Of a stretch of DNA of 64,000 bases, positions 62,462 through 64,000 are shown one piece after another. The position numbers and the translations under genes are program-made. This DNA is from Gloeophyllum trabeum ATCC 11539 (Eukaryota > Basidiomycota > Agaricomycetes > Gloeophyllales > Gloeophyllaceae), in the NCBI RefSeq assembly GCF_000344685.1, contig NW_006920419.1:1331934-1395933 (forward strand). Direction: 5' to 3'. The notes beneath the pieces were generated by a model. It made no database searches. It was not told the origin of the DNA and saw only the letters and a program-made list of their open reading frames with translations. How positions within the stretch are numbered: position 1 is the first letter of the stretch; every line of letters begins with the position of its first letter.

Positions 62462-63454
62462 GATATCCGTGTGGGTTTAATCCCGCCGTTATATGCTCTC
62501 GGTTAAAAGAAGGCGTCTGCGTGAACGCGTGAACGCGCTAGACCTTGCTCGTCATTTACTGCGTATTCTTGTCTTAATGTTTTCTTGTTGCATTACCTAT
62601 GCTCGTGAGCTTAGCAGGAGAATCGCCGGACCGGGAGGGCTAATGCCCTTGCCTGTATTAAGCACGCGAATAACGGCTCGTCCTATCCCTGCTCGCTGAC
62701 GACTGATAAGAATCCCCGATGTGCTTGCTAGGTTTTTCGAAGTAGGTCTGTGGTAATCCACTTAACATCACACCAAAGTGGATATATGCGTGGACACTTG
62801 AGACTAAAAAAATCCTCAACGTTTCAATTGATACGACTAATACTTCTTAGTGAGAAAATATTTCGATGTGGCTGCTGGCTAGAGGGCCGCGAGTACTTGA
62901 GTATTGGGTGCTCGCCGCTGGTATGAACACTCCATTCACTACCGTCTAACGGAAGGGGTTTATACTTGCAATACAATTTTTCTAGCGCTTCACATCCATT
63001 GACCGTTGATTTTCAAAGGTATATCACGAAGCAAGGGGCGGACAGAAATAAAATTTTAGACCACATGCCACAAATCTCAGTTAAGGGTCTCCAGGGGACC
63101 CCCCCTCCCCCCGTGGGACAGTCTCACGGTACATAAAGGGAAGGTATGTCGCACAGCAAGCAAGGGTTAGGGTTACTTTGTCACCGGGGGTGTCACATCT
63201 ACTTCGGTCACAATTCATATGTTTTCTGAAGATCGCTACCAGGGGTCATTCTTTCTCACCGCTTTCCTCTGGGATCTTCAGAAAGGCATTTACAGTCGTT
63301 TGCATATGAAACCGAAAATCGGGTTTCCGTGAGCATTGTTTGTTCGAGCCAAATATACCCATATGTAGTAATGCGAGATGGCTTCTTGTGACTGCGTGAC
63401 TGTCAGATAGCATTCATCGACGTCTCGAACTTGAAGTATCGACTGGCTGGTACC
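62462..63454. other. Intergenic, transposon flank
   Basis: About 1 kb. It contains a C-run (63100-63115), a short gggttagggtta stretch near 63163-63175, and no gene. It may include the left end of the Tc1-like element, but no terminal repeat can be tested because the other end is outside the window. Confidence 0.35.
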
Positions 63455-64000
63455 ATGGTTCACCTCACTCGACAACTACGTGAACGTATCATTGTCTGGC
63501 GCCATGAGCAAAACAAGACACTCCGAGTGATTTCTGAGCTTGCGGGATGCAGTATAAGCACAGTCTTCGAAGTTCTCCGACTCTACACGGAATACGGCAC
63601 AGTCATCAACCCGAATGCTAGACCTCGAGGCCGGCCGCGCACTCTCGACATGCAGGATATGAACTTCGTGCGATCAGTTATTGAGGGAGAGCCTGCTATC
63701 TACCTTGATGAGCTACGAGATCGAGTCTACGAGGACCGCGGTGTCAACATGTCTTTGGCATCATTGTCTCGTGTAGTCCATCGACTCTCACTCTCTCGAA
63801 AGAGAATATCCAAGGCGGCTCTGGAGAGGAATGAGCTACTGCGTGCTACATGGCAAGCTCAGTGGGGGGACTTGCCTATGGAGTATTTGGTTTGGATAGA
63901 TGAGTCGAGCATAGATGATCGAACAAATCAGCGGTCCCGTGGCTGGGCGGATATTGGGCGAGCGTGCGTACGCCGTGAGGCTTTCCTGCGTGGTCAACGC
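63455..64000 (+). CDS. Tc1/IS630-like transposase, 5' part
   Basis: An open frame of 182 codons running off the right edge. The N-terminal helix-turn-helix reads RVISELAGCSISTVFEVLRL, with the basic PRGRPRTLD linker typical of Tc1/mariner/IS630-type proteins. A second HTH-like part follows (MSLASLSRVVHRLSLSRKRI). The first catalytic Asp is in EYLVWIDESSIDDRTNQRSR, then RGWADIGRA, as in DDE_3 domains. The rest of the DDE domain is beyond the window. No lesion so far. It moves DNA by cut-and-paste. Confidence 0.8.
   Translation, partial: MVHLTRQLRERIIVWRHEQNKTLRVISELAGCSISTVFEVLRLYTEYGTVINPNARPRGRPRTLDMQDMNFVRSVIEGEPAIYLDELRDRVYEDRGVNMSLASLSRVVHRLSLSRKRISKAALERNELLRATWQAQWGDLPMEYLVWIDESSIDDRTNQRSRGWADIGRACVRREAFLRGQR

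Noticed and set aside
63160..63178. Telomere-like TTAGGGTTA
   Set aside because: Fewer than two full repeats in ordinary intergenic DNA; chance is likely.

Overview
The window looks like a piece of an agaricomycete (mushroom-forming basidiomycete) genome. Genes are split by many 45-70 bp introns with GT(A/G)NGT donors, and coding DNA is GC-rich. The gene families also fit: two FunK1 kinases, a fused spermidine synthase-saccharopine dehydrogenase, a Plavaka-type transposon with a DUF6698-like partner, DUF6534-like membrane proteins, scattered F-box copies and a fungalysin. A wood-decay relative is possible but cannot be proved from this sequence.

Left part (1-18600): two neighbouring F-box copies (one open, one decayed), then housekeeping genes: an Atg14-like autophagy subunit, a PEP-hydrolase-like TIM barrel, a cytochrome P450, the farnesyltransferase beta subunit, and the spermidine synthase-saccharopine dehydrogenase fusion. 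Two more F-box copies, each broken by one in-frame stop, follow.

Centre (18624-45038): one block of about 10 kb is present twice in direct orientation, with about 530 bp between the copies. Order in each copy: FunK1 kinase, F-box relic, unidentified short exons, UPF0261 (Tm-1-like) gene on the minus strand, TMEM242-like gene on the minus strand, RPL14 promoter. Only copy 2 continues into the RPL14 coding region (45082-45812), so the duplication broke inside that promoter region. Copy 1 later gained a 618 bp inverted-repeat element in its decayed TMEM242-like gene. Copy 2 gained a 5.9 kb Plavaka element (32298-38233); copy 1 preserves the matching empty site. Two N-gaps (25547-25756 and 41895-42490) are flanked by the same sequence on both sides, which is most simply an assembly artefact.

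Right part (45082-64000): RPL14, tRNA-Gly(GCC), a decayed ankyrin-like stretch, a secreted M36 fungalysin, a sugar transporter with an apparent one-base frameshift, a BTB/POZ protein, two tandem DUF6534-like membrane protein genes, a small broken reading frame, an RBR ubiquitin ligase with two N-terminal SUMO-interaction-like motifs, and the 5' part of a Tc1/IS630-like transposase running off the edge.

The genes do not form one pathway. The best functional link is between the TIM-barrel gene at 5.5 kb and the UPF0261 genes at 23.6 and 40.3 kb: plants carry these two domains fused in Tm-1-type proteins. All calls come from reading the sequence; no database search was run.
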